Assembly (NCBI GenBank): GCA_018818835.1
Contig: JAHIRD010000006.1
Coordinates: 1-64,000, forward strand
DNA: 64,000 nt
Reading direction: 5' to 3'
Source of the DNA: Pseudomonadota bacterium
Lineage (GTDB): Bacteria; Desulfobacterota; Desulfobacteria; Desulfobacterales; Desulfolunaceae
The notes below the pieces were generated by a model. It searched no databases and had not been told where the DNA came from. It saw only the letters and a program-made list of their open reading frames with translations. This document shows positions 36,366-45,180 of this stretch, one piece after another (position 1 is the first letter of the stretch; the number at the start of each line of letters is the position of its first letter). Position numbers and translations under genes: made by a program.

Positions 36366-37403
36366 TCATGGGAGATTTAAGGAAGCCCCTGAGCCCAATT
36401 GCCCGCAACCCGCTGAAAGGCTGCTTCCTTTGCTCCATCGTTTGATGACATATATCCCTTTGTCCTCAAGGAACGCGGCAAATCGGTGAACGTCTTTGTC
36501 ATGGGTGTGATCATGGGGAAACCCGTGGGTTTTGTTCAGGGGAATCAGGTTGAGTCGCACAGGCAAAGGCGCAAGAAACTCAGCCAGTTCCCGGGCATGG
36601 GTTTCAGAATCATTCAGGCCGTTGATCAGGACGTATTCTATCAGAAAAAGCCCTTTTTTCCGTAAGGGATATGAGATCAGGGCTTTTTTTAATTCAGCCA
36701 TGGGATATCGCTTGTTGACAGGCATGAGATAAGAACGGATCTCATCGTTGGGGGCATTTAAAGACAGGGCCAGGTTGATACGGGGCCAGTTCAGTTTCCC
36801 CAGGCGGGTGATCCCCTCAATAAGTCCGGCTGTGGACACGGTGATTCTACGGTGGGCAAAATCAAAGCCTCTCTGGTCACTCAGAACCTCTATGGCCTGT
36901 CGGACCTGTTCGAAATTGTCAAAAGGCTCTCCCATGCCCATGAAAACAAGATTGCGGATCTCTTTCTTCAGGATAAAGCGGGCAGCAAAAACCTGACCCA
37001 CAATTTCCGATGCCGAGAGATGACGTTTGAAACCCATGTTCCCGGTTTCGCAAAAGCGACAGCCCATTTTGCACCCGATCTGGGATGAGATGCAGAGGGT
37101 GTTGTGCCTCTGCATGGGTATAATCACGGATTCCGATTCCAGCGAGTCCTTGAAACGGCACAGAAATTTGATGGTGCTGTTTTCACTGACACAGCGGCTG
37201 ACTTCAGGAATGGGGATTTCAAGATCCATGGTCAACTGTCTGGTCAGTTTCTGCGATTGCCTGAATTCCGGGGCATTATGCCAGTTTACGTTTCCGGACT
37301 TGAGGATTTCGCGCATGAGGACCTTTGCATGAAAGGGGCCTTTGCCATAAACAGAGCCCAGCTGTTCAGAGAGTTCATGAAATGTCAGTGTAAAAATATC
37401 CAA
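36366..37403 (-). CDS. rlmN: RlmN/Cfr-type radical SAM RNA methyltransferase
   Basis: 345 aa from the TTG at 37403, chosen because AGGG lies five bases upstream and the product then starts with the usual RlmN segment; starts at 37445 (ATG) and 37478 (TTG) are open. The radical SAM motif CKMGCRFC, the preceding CISSQIGC cysteine, GMGEPFDNF and the C-terminal AGCGQL cysteine needed for methyl transfer are all present. The ETGNMGFKRHL segment after the cluster differs somewhat from housekeeping RlmN (usually STG or TTG), so it may be a paralog. RlmN methylates A2503 of 23S rRNA and some tRNAs. Confidence 0.87.
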   Translation of the reverse strand: MDIFTLTFHELSEQLGSVYGKGPFHAKVLMREILKSGNVNWHNAPEFRQSQKLTRQLTMDLEIPIPEVSRCVSENSTIKFLCRFKDSLESESVIIPMQRHNTLCISSQIGCKMGCRFCETGNMGFKRHLSASEIVGQVFAARFILKKEIRNLVFMGMGEPFDNFEQVRQAIEVLSDQRGFDFAHRRITVSTAGLIEGITRLGKLNWPRINLALSLNAPNDEIRSYLMPVNKRYPMAELKKALISYPLRKKGLFLIEYVLINGLNDSETHARELAEFLAPLPVRLNLIPLNKTHGFPHDHTHDKDVHRFAAFLEDKGIYVIKRWSKGSSLSAGCGQLGSGASLNLP

Positions 37404-37575
37404 AACGACCCTATATCCCACTCCATATCGTAAAAAAGTCGACATGCCCACCATACATGAAATAACGTTTAATATCAAAGCCCTTCATATCCGGCACCTT
37501 TGAATTGTATTTACAAAGATAGTGAATGTGTTAGAATATCATACTGATAATCGTGCATAACAAGACGAGGACCGA

Positions 37576-39021
37576 ATGATCAAAGGTAGACGACGATTCT
37601 GGACGGCAGTGTTACTGACCATTTTTTGTGTTTTTCATAGCAACCCATCTTCGGGGTTGACCGTCAACGAAGAGAATGAAATTTCCCGGGAATTCATGAC
37701 TTATATTTTCACCAATTATGAATTGGTGACTGATCCTGAAATTGCCAGCTATATCCAACGAATCGGGGACCGGATTTTGGCCAACTATCCTCCGCAGCCC
37801 TTTAAATATCAGTTTTACGTGATCAAAAATGATACCTATAATGCCTTTGCCGGGCCAGGTGCCCAGATTTTTATCCATACGGGGCTTTTTGAAGCCCTTG
37901 ATACTGAAGACCAGCTGGCAGGGATTATCGGTCACGAGATTTCTCATTCAGTCTGCAGGCATATTTCCGAAAATATCGCCCGATCAGGGAAAATTGGCCT
38001 GGGAACACTTGCCGGTGTGGCTGCGGGTATTTTTATGAGTATTTACGGTGATCCGGCAGCAGGAAGTGCCCTGACCGTGGGTTCCATTGCCGGGTCCCAG
38101 AGCGTTGCCCTGTCTTACAGCCGTGACGATGAACTCCAGGCAGATCAGATGGGGCTTCAGTTTTTGACAAAGGCAGGATACAGTGCCAAAGGGCTGATTG
38201 AGGCACTGAATATCATTCGTAGCAAACAATGGTATGGCAAGGAACAGATTCCTGCGTATCTGACCACCCATCCTGCCCTGGAGGATCGTATCGGTTTCAT
38301 CAAGAACTGGATGGATGGTCATCCGGAAAAACAGATCCCCAAGGAACCTGCCAGTGATTTTGGCTTTAATTTGATCCATACAAAAGTTTTGGCGTTATAC
38401 GGGGATATCAATGCCGCAAAGGCACAGTTCAATGGCATTCTTGAAAAGGATCCGGACAATCTGTTTGGCCTTTACGGTATGGGGCTGGTTCTTGCCCGAT
38501 CAGGGAAAATGGATGAGGCCATTGTCAACCTCAAAAAGGCCCTGGAAAAGAGAGCGTTCAATGTGGTCCTTTTGAAAACCCTTGGGGAAGTTTATTTCAA
38601 TACCGGCCGGTATGCCAATGCGCAAAATGTTTTCGAAGGGGCATTAAGCCTTGTTCCCCGTGACTATGAGTGCAACCTTTATCTCGGGCGTATTATGGCT
38701 GAGTCCGGGAAGTATGAACAGGCCATAGGGCTTTTGCTGCCCTTTGCCAATGAAGAAAAGGGAAAAACCTGGGCTTATTACTACCTGGGAGATATATACG
38801 CCCGTCAAGGCGAAATGATGGAGTCCTATTATCACCTTGGGCTTTATTACCGGAATAAAAAGGATGTGAAAAATGCCCTGATACAGTTTGAACGGGCATT
38901 TAAACTGGCCGAAAAACCTGAGATGAAAGAAAAAATAAAGGCGAATATTGATGAGCTGAAAGGCCAGGGCAAAAAGGATAAGAAAAAGGAAGAGCAGGGA
39001 AAATCTCTCCTTTTTGAGTGA
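37576..39021 (+). CDS. periplasmic M48 metalloprotease with TPR repeats, BepA-like
   Basis: 481 aa. Signal peptide (FWTAVLLTIFCVFHSNPSSG), then the M48 domain with HEISH (H120, E121, H124) and third ligand E186 in YSRDDELQAD. A glycine-rich hydrophobic stretch lies between them, as in BepA/YfgC. TPRs cover about 280-470. BepA acts on outer-membrane assembly intermediates. The next gene, a kinase, starts 29 bp downstream. Confidence 0.92.
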   Translation: MIKGRRRFWTAVLLTIFCVFHSNPSSGLTVNEENEISREFMTYIFTNYELVTDPEIASYIQRIGDRILANYPPQPFKYQFYVIKNDTYNAFAGPGAQIFIHTGLFEALDTEDQLAGIIGHEISHSVCRHISENIARSGKIGLGTLAGVAAGIFMSIYGDPAAGSALTVGSIAGSQSVALSYSRDDELQADQMGLQFLTKAGYSAKGLIEALNIIRSKQWYGKEQIPAYLTTHPALEDRIGFIKNWMDGHPEKQIPKEPASDFGFNLIHTKVLALYGDINAAKAQFNGILEKDPDNLFGLYGMGLVLARSGKMDEAIVNLKKALEKRAFNVVLLKTLGEVYFNTGRYANAQNVFEGALSLVPRDYECNLYLGRIMAESGKYEQAIGLLLPFANEEKGKTWAYYYLGDIYARQGEMMESYYHLGLYYRNKKDVKNALIQFERAFKLAEKPEMKEKIKANIDELKGQGKKDKKKEEQGKSLLFE

Positions 39022-39050
39022 GGTTTGATTCAGGCACCCATGGAGATGTG

Positions 39051-40172
39051 ATGATAAATCAGTTGCTGACCAGGCAGAAAATTCTCATCGTTGATGATAT
39101 GTCCTCCAATATCAAAGTTCTCGGGGAAGCCCTTAGGGATTTGTATGATATCTGCTTTGCCCGGAGCGGAAAAGAAGCTTTGACGATTGTTGAAGACAAT
39201 CCGCCGGATCTGATCCTTCTGGATATCATGATGCCTGGTATTGATGGGTATGACGTGTGCAAGAGCCTGAGAAATGAGCAGAAAAACAGAGAAATTCCAA
39301 TTATTTTTATCACAGCCCGGGATGATGCGGGGGACGAAACCAAGGGGTTTCTTCTGGGTGCCGTGGATTATATCATCAAACCGTTTAATCCGGATATTGT
39401 CAGGGCAAGGGTCAAGACCCATCTGGAATTGAAACGCCATCGGGATAACTTGAGTGAACTGGTCAAAGAACGAACACGCCAGTTGATCCATTCGGATCGT
39501 TTGGCCACCTTGGGTACAATTTCCGCTGCCGTGGCCCATGAAATAAAAAATCCTTTGTTTTTTATCAGTGGTAATGTTGAACTGGTTCAGCAGTATTTCA
39601 AACAGGGAAAATACGACGATATCCCCCCAAAGTTGGATAAAATTCTTGAAGGGACACGGCGCATTGATCGATTGATCGAGAATCTTCGGGGTTATTCACA
39701 GAACAAGGACGGTGGACGGCTGGTCTGTCGGGTGTCGGACATTGTTACGGATGCCCTTGATTTGGTCAGTTACCGTTTAAAACAATGCCGGGTCAAGGTC
39801 TTATTGGAAGATATCCCCAATGACCTGAAAATTTTATGCGATATCCAAAAGATATCCCAGGTATTTGTTAATTTGATCACAAATGCTTTGGATGCCATCG
39901 GTGATAAAGAAGGAAGAATCATTATCACGGGTGAGCGTGACGGTCATCATGTGATGGTGCGGGTCAGGGACACGGGGACGGGGATAGAGCCAGGGAAAAT
40001 GGAAACGATCTTTGATCCCTTTGTCACATCCAAATCCTCGGAACAGGGAACAGGGCTTGGATTATTTATCGTGAAGCACCTGATCGAAGAGCATGATGGA
40101 CAGATCACTCTTTCAAAAAATAACAAGGATGGCGCAGAGTTTACAATTTGCCTTCCGGAGGCAAGCTCATAA
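39051..40172 (+). CDS. soluble REC-HisKA-HATPase hybrid kinase
   Basis: 373 aa from ATG 39051 (GGAG upstream; a GTG at 39018 overlapping the protease is less likely). N-terminal receiver with D58 (LILLDIMMPGIDG), short coiled coil, HisKA His163 (AAVAHEIKNPLFF), then HATPase boxes NLITNALDAI, DTGTGIE and GTGLGLFIVKHL. There is no membrane segment and no output domain. It probably works in a phosphorelay. The frame sits close to the M48 protease gene, hinting at envelope-stress signalling. Confidence 0.92.
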   Translation: MINQLLTRQKILIVDDMSSNIKVLGEALRDLYDICFARSGKEALTIVEDNPPDLILLDIMMPGIDGYDVCKSLRNEQKNREIPIIFITARDDAGDETKGFLLGAVDYIIKPFNPDIVRARVKTHLELKRHRDNLSELVKERTRQLIHSDRLATLGTISAAVAHEIKNPLFFISGNVELVQQYFKQGKYDDIPPKLDKILEGTRRIDRLIENLRGYSQNKDGGRLVCRVSDIVTDALDLVSYRLKQCRVKVLLEDIPNDLKILCDIQKISQVFVNLITNALDAIGDKEGRIIITGERDGHHVMVRVRDTGTGIEPGKMETIFDPFVTSKSSEQGTGLGLFIVKHLIEEHDGQITLSKNNKDGAEFTICLPEASS

Positions 40173-40206
40173 TATTTATATATTTTCACCCTTCACTTAA
40201 AATAAA

Positions 40207-40605
40207 TCACACCGCCATTTTTTCAATCTGACTATCAAACGCCACATTGATGCCTTCTTTGGCTACGGTGGCTATGTGCCCTTTGGCTTTAATCTGCCGA
40301 CCGTCTGACCTGTGCTCAAAGGTAAGCGTTATGCTCTCCCCTGTGCAAAAAAGTTCAGTGGTTTCTATGAACATCCCATAGGACGTAATTGAACGGCCAA
40401 TTCCTTTGCAGAAACGCTTGTCCACGGAAAACACGACTTCGACCATGGCTTCACCCCGTGAACCATTCAAGGGGTTGTTGTACTTTTTCTCGACAAGATG
40501 AAGGGTTTCCATGATTTCCTTGGGCGGCATTTGCAGAATCAGGCTTATCAATGTTGATGTGGCCTTTGAAACGGATAGTTTGTTTTTATTTACTGTGGAA
40601 ATCAT
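40207..40605 (-). CDS. PilZ-like domain protein
   Basis: 132 aa. Residues 1-45 are helical. The rest reads as a PilZ beta-barrel: VEVVFSVDKRFCKGIGRSITSYGMFIETTE, then GESITLTFEHR, then KAKGHIATVAKEGINVAF. The usual RxxxR and DxSxxG signatures for c-di-GMP binding are degenerate (SITSYG; one Arg pair unclear), so it may not bind the nucleotide. It is convergent with the kinase gene. Confidence 0.7.
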   Translation of the reverse strand: MISTVNKNKLSVSKATSTLISLILQMPPKEIMETLHLVEKKYNNPLNGSRGEAMVEVVFSVDKRFCKGIGRSITSYGMFIETTELFCTGESITLTFEHRSDGRQIKAKGHIATVAKEGINVAFDSQIEKMAV

Positions 40606-41550
40606 AATTACCCCCGGCTCATGGTTCGGATAAAAACCCCAAAAACTAAAGGGTTTACTTTACCAATAGTGTATTTCAAAGGTTGTGCCACTGCACTGTG
40701 AATGACGTTTAAGGAATATAATAAATGATTAAAGTAAGCTATTTATTTATAAGTATAATGCTCATATTCACATTATAATTATCTGTAATAATTAAATAAT
40801 AATAATTATTTCATACTATTTAGGTAATAAATTTTTATGTATATATCTGTAAAAAATATTTTTGATCGGTTTTTTATTGAACCAATTGAAATGGGTATAA
40901 TTTTTTAATAAGCTGATAATATAGGTTTAAATTAATTATTAAATTAAAGATATATGGTATGCCCCATGTGCACTGATGTCGTCTTATGCACTATAATGTT
41001 CGAATTTAATATCTTGTCATCTTAGGTTAAATATATAAATTAAAGTAACATTAGGCGGGCGGAAAGGATCATGATATCTCCGTGTGCGCGCCTAATATTC
41101 CGAACAGTGTTTAATATTTATAACGTTTTCCGTAAATTTTTTCAGGTTGTTAAGATAATTTTATGTGTGGAAGATTTGGTTATGCTTTGGATCACATGAG
41201 CCAAATCTTATGAAGGCCTGGCGCGACGTTCTTCGGATGACTCATTTCTATTTCGATCTGTGGTGAAATATCAGATAAATGATTATATGCCGATAGGATA
41301 GGATGGGATTTCACTAAAGGATGATTGACCATTTCATTTTATTTGTATATAGAGAGATAAAGATAACGATTTAATCCCTTACCCAATGATATTTTAACCC
41401 TGTTGAAGGCCGCTATAATATAATTACGAGCGGTTAATGTTTTGATAATAGGGTGTTACCTTTTTCGGTGTATCTGACGAACGTTAGGAAGGGGTTATTT
41501 GTTGGATCCTGGCATAGTAATTGCTCCATGGAAATGGTAGTTATACTATC
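40606..41550. other. AT-rich non-coding tract with several inverted repeats
   Basis: About 0.95 kb with no credible gene. Inverted repeats seen: ATTAGGCG (41050-41057) with CGCCTAAT (41089-41096); AAGATTTGG (41171-41179) with CCAAATCTT (41201-41209); GTGAAAT (41263-41269) with ATTTCAC (41308-41314). The composition is clearly more AT-rich than the flanking genes. It may contain structured RNA or be decayed acquired DNA. Confidence 0.55.
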
Positions 41551-41645
41551 TCGTAAAAAGTCGCTTTATGATCGATCGGATGTCCATCCTCCCCATCCCC
41601 CCCCCCACCGGATGTCTGCAAAGAGATTAAAGTGACTTTTTACGA
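41551..41645. repeat. 95-bp element with TCGTAAAAAGTC / GACTTTTTACGA ends, copy 1
   Basis: Perfect 12-bp terminal inverted repeats at 41551-41562 and 41634-41645. The interior differs from copy 2 at 52.7 kb and contains a run of ten C. Short, gene-free and dispersed, it resembles a MITE or REP-like element. It lies upstream of the Cys/His-rich gene. Confidence 0.8.
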
Positions 41646-41717
41646 ATCCTTACTTCATAGCAGTTTTACCGCTTTACCGATAATCCTGTGTTGAAGATTT
41701 CAAGAGGGGATCGTATT

Positions 41718-42503
41718 TTGGAAAAAGTATGTATCAAGTATTATTTCCTGCTTGAAAACGGGACCCAAAAAAGTTTTGCCTTCCAGTTTGAACCTTTCAA
41801 TACAGAACTTCCCGAAAACATTTCGAAAAAAATTCCTTCATGGACACGGTTGGATTTTTATCAGTGTTCCAATTGCCCCTATACGAATATGGATCGGATT
41901 TATTGCCCCCTTGCCGTTAATTTGGTGGATATTATCAAGCGTTTTGATGGCCTGTTATCCTATGAAAAGGTTTATCTGAAGGTGGTTACGGAAGAGAGGG
42001 ACGTGTCCAGATACACCACGGTTCAACATGGAATGAGTTCTTTAATGGGACTTGCCATTGCCGCCAGCGGGTGCCCGCATACATCTTTTTTTGCGCCCAT
42101 GGCCCATTTCCACATGCCCCTTGCCAGTGTTCAGGAAACGGTTTTTCGTGCGGTGACATCCTATCTTTTGTCCCAGTATTTTTTAAAGCAGGATGGGCAA
42201 TGGGCGGACTTTGATCTGGAGGGCCTGACAGATATCTATAAGAATCTTCAAGTGGTCAATATTGCTACAGCCAACAGGTTGCGTTCGGCCACGGAAAGTG
42301 ATTCCACGGTCAATGCCATTATTCTGCTGGATACCTTTGCCCAGGCCCTTCCTATTGTTATGGAAACAGCCTTGGAAGAAATCAAGAAAATGTATGCACC
42401 CTACTATGCGAGCTGCTTGAAGTTGCCTGAGAAAAAAGCTCCCCATTTACCGGATGACAAGGCAAGGTCCCTGGGACGTTTGGATCAACCCATTTCCGGA
42501 TAG
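41718..42503 (+). CDS. conserved protein of unknown function with Cys/His cluster
   Basis: 261 aa from a TTG at 41718 (AGAGGGG about nine bases upstream; a TTG at 41688 is the alternative). The N-terminal 45 residues form a beta-type segment (IKYYFLLENGTQKSFAFQFE). A conserved-looking block follows with C50-SNC53 and C63 (QCSNCPYTNMDRIYCPLAVNL), then GCPHTSFF (C119, H121) and HFH (H130, H132). These residues could bind a metal. I associate this layout with uncharacterised proteins (possibly DUF6901), but cannot confirm it. Confidence 0.7.
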   Translation: MEKVCIKYYFLLENGTQKSFAFQFEPFNTELPENISKKIPSWTRLDFYQCSNCPYTNMDRIYCPLAVNLVDIIKRFDGLLSYEKVYLKVVTEERDVSRYTTVQHGMSSLMGLAIAASGCPHTSFFAPMAHFHMPLASVQETVFRAVTSYLLSQYFLKQDGQWADFDLEGLTDIYKNLQVVNIATANRLRSATESDSTVNAIILLDTFAQALPIVMETALEEIKKMYAPYYASCLKLPEKKAPHLPDDKARSLGRLDQPISG

Positions 42504-42516
42504 ACGCGAACTCGTG

Positions 42517-44211
42517 TCAAAGGACTTGTGATCTGTCCGAATCACGCCTTATTTTTTCGCCGCCGATGTTTCCCACGCGCCATGCTTCGAATAATTCTTC
42601 CTGCTCGTCAAGAATATCTTTCAGGACGTCAATGGTTGTGAGCGGATTCATGAGAACGCATCGAAGCACCACGATTTTTCCGGGAGGAAATCCGGGGAAA
42701 ATATTTTCCTGTTCAAGGACTGTTCTTGAGACGAAACTGTTTCCTGCTTCCCGTTGAACCTGCTGGAGGGTCCGGTTCAGTTCATTAAGCTCGTCATTGA
42801 TGGCGATAATTCGTTCCGAACCGGCTGTTTCAAACTCATCACGGAGATTTTTCGGGCAGAGACGATAGGTCAGAATATTGAGTTCCGGTTCGGTAATCAG
42901 CTGGAAATTTTCACGAGTTTTGATTTCCTCGGAAAAATTGTAAGCAAGCTCGATTCCATGTTCGATGAGCATGCCGTAACCCCTTGTTCCCATGATTTTT
43001 AGTGCACTGTCCAGAATCAGGGAGTTGGCCTCACGTGATCCGGCAAGGGTTTTGATGCCCAGGTCCACGCTTCCTTTTCTGTTCACGTAATTTGCATGGT
43101 AGGAAATAGCATCAAGGCTTCTGGGGTTTCTGAAATAAATCATACCGCAGCTCATGGGCATATAAAACTGTTTGTGCCCGTCAATGGTCACGGAATCGGC
43201 CAACTGGATTCCGTCGAGCAGGTGTTTGTATGTCTCGCTCATCAGGGTGGGGCCACCCCATGCCGCATCTGCATGGAAATGGATTTTTTCCCGGGCACAG
43301 ATCTCCGCGATGCGTAACAGGGGGTCCACGGTCCCTGTTTCAGTTGTTCCTGCAATCCCTACAATGGCGATGACCTTTGTTCGTTTGTTTTTATTAATTT
43401 CAGCAAGGCATCGTTCCAGATCATCAATGTCCATTTTATTTCGTTGGTCCACATCCACGGAAATAATGTTTTCATTGCCTATTCCGAGAATGCCCCCTGA
43501 CTTCCTGAACGAGTAATGGCCCCGCCGTGAGACCATAACCACGCATCGGTCGATGTCATAGGCTTTATAGGCAGCAAAAAGACCTTCCTTTTCAATGCCC
43601 CTGAAACCGTTTTTGGGTTTAAGCGCTGTATTCCTGGCCACCCAGAGGGCCGTGAGATTGGCTGTGGTGCCACCTTCCATAAAAGAGCCAAGGGATGTTT
43701 CCGTGTTTTGAACATGCTCCTGATAGAAGGCATTACTGAGCCCGTATATCAATCGGTGGATTTTGGAAATGACCTGTTTTTCAAGAATGGAAACAACTTT
43801 GGAGGTTTCAAGCTTGACCACATTCTGATTCAGTGCAGCGACAATGGCTTTCAGGTGAACCATAAAAAAGGGTATGGCCGCTGTCATATGACCCACAAAA
43901 TAGGGGGATGCCACATTCACAGCATGGGGGGCAATGGTTTCGAACACGCCGGTGACCACCTCGGCCAGTTTTTTTTCCGGGAATTTATTGATGATCGTGT
44001 CCGTAAAATCATTGGAGAGTTCCTTCAAACTTATTTCTTCGGTGATGCCCACATTTTTGATCAGAAAATCATGGAGTTCGAAAAGGATCTGTTTCATATG
44101 GCCGATGAGGGTTGCCCTGGTTTCTGCATCCGCTGGGCACGTAAATACTTCAATCAAACCGATCCAGTCTTTGACCAGTTCAAAATTGTCGGTAGAATGG
44201 TTGTTTTCCAT
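42517..44211 (-). CDS. panP: PLP-dependent decarboxylase, PanP-type (aspartate 1-decarboxylase)
   Basis: 564 aa, group II decarboxylase fold. PLP site: D315 in HADAAWGG and the Schiff-base Lys347 in TIDGHKQFYMP. The text around them (HADAAWGGP-LMS, HLLDGIQLADSVTIDGHKQ) follows the PanP group, which replaces pyruvoyl-type PanD in some proteobacteria and makes beta-alanine for coenzyme A. A glutamate or other amino-acid decarboxylase is the alternative. It is monocistronic and convergent with the gene before it. Confidence 0.83.
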   Translation of the reverse strand: MENNHSTDNFELVKDWIGLIEVFTCPADAETRATLIGHMKQILFELHDFLIKNVGITEEISLKELSNDFTDTIINKFPEKKLAEVVTGVFETIAPHAVNVASPYFVGHMTAAIPFFMVHLKAIVAALNQNVVKLETSKVVSILEKQVISKIHRLIYGLSNAFYQEHVQNTETSLGSFMEGGTTANLTALWVARNTALKPKNGFRGIEKEGLFAAYKAYDIDRCVVMVSRRGHYSFRKSGGILGIGNENIISVDVDQRNKMDIDDLERCLAEINKNKRTKVIAIVGIAGTTETGTVDPLLRIAEICAREKIHFHADAAWGGPTLMSETYKHLLDGIQLADSVTIDGHKQFYMPMSCGMIYFRNPRSLDAISYHANYVNRKGSVDLGIKTLAGSREANSLILDSALKIMGTRGYGMLIEHGIELAYNFSEEIKTRENFQLITEPELNILTYRLCPKNLRDEFETAGSERIIAINDELNELNRTLQQVQREAGNSFVSRTVLEQENIFPGFPPGKIVVLRCVLMNPLTTIDVLKDILDEQEELFEAWRVGNIGGEKIRRDSDRSQVL

Positions 44212-44492
44212 GATCTATCCTGAAAAGCCGAAAATTGTGAAAAATACAAATTAACATATAAAAGCCTCATTATATAAACGCCTTTGATAAAAAAAACAAT
44301 AGAATATCGGGCATTAATCAATATCAAAATGCAGATGGCGTTTCCTTGTTTAACAATCAACCGGCTTTGGGAAATTTAGACAGGGCCGGAAGCTTATACC
44401 GGGGTGTATTCAGGGTTGGTTTTATAAGTTACTAATATATTGATCTAATATATACTTAAGTGATGGATGATTCAATAAATAATATGCTTGTC

Positions 44493-44521
44493 TTGACATA
44501 TAGCCTGTTTTAGCCTAAATT
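44493..44521 (+). promoter_or_regulatory. sigma-70-type promoter for the GerMN gene
   Basis: TTGACA (44493-44498), 17-bp spacer, TAAATT (44516-44521). It lies 65 bp before the GerMN start. The remaining 375-bp gap to panP is AT-rich with nothing else evident. Confidence 0.6.
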
Positions 44522-44586
44522 TTGCTGGTCTCGGGCCATGCTAAGGACATACAAGACGTCTTGATTCAACGGAAGATGAAAAAAAG

Positions 44587-45150
44587 ATGACCAAAAAAAC
44601 ACTCAGAAATTCTCTGTGGGCCATTCTGGCTCTTTGTGCGTGTGTGGTGATCGTTGTCTATATGGTCGGGGGTGATAGGGCTGAAATGGATGACATGGGT
44701 GTTCCCCCGGGAAATAGTAACCGGTATACCGTAGAATCTCCTGTCTATCTGTATTTTCAAGACCGAAAGCTGGCCTTATTATGCCCGGAAGAACGGTTAA
44801 TCGCTCACCCGGAAACCCCGGTTGAGTTTGCCCGGACAATTATTGAATGGTTGATCAGGGGGCCTCGGCAGGGTCTGGTGCGGACTCTTCCTGGGGAATC
44901 CGTTTTGAGGGCCCTTTATATTCATGAAGAAACGGCTTTTGTGGATTTATCCCAGGAGACGTGTGACAATCATCCCGGGGGCGTTCAAACGGAGTATTTG
45001 ACCATTGTGTCCATCGCAAATTCGTTGATTTTGAATATTCCGGAAATTAAAAGGGTTAAAATTATCATTGAAGGCCGGGAATGCGAAACCCTTGCCGGGC
45101 ATATCGATATAAGCCAGCCTTTTTCTGCAAATATGCTGCTCGTAAGATAG
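44587..45150 (+). CDS. GerMN-domain protein, membrane anchored
   Basis: 187 aa. An N-terminal anchor (LWAILALCACVVIVVYMVGG) is followed by a GerMN domain: SPVYLYFQDRKLALLCPEERLI, FARTIIEWLIRGP, TAFVDLSQE, YLTIVSIANSLILNIPEIKRVKIIIEG. GerMN domains are extracytoplasmic and occur in spore germination and lipoproteins of unknown role. It is followed by fusA after 30 bp, so the two may share a transcript. Confidence 0.88.
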   Translation: MTKKTLRNSLWAILALCACVVIVVYMVGGDRAEMDDMGVPPGNSNRYTVESPVYLYFQDRKLALLCPEERLIAHPETPVEFARTIIEWLIRGPRQGLVRTLPGESVLRALYIHEETAFVDLSQETCDNHPGGVQTEYLTIVSIANSLILNIPEIKRVKIIIEGRECETLAGHIDISQPFSANMLLVR

Positions 45151-45180
45151 TGTGATTTATCAGGAACCATATGTGATATT

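Noticed and set aside
40207-40605. Confident c-di-GMP receptor call for the PilZ-like protein
   Set aside because: The RxxxR and DxSxxG residues needed for binding are not clearly present, so only the fold is claimed.
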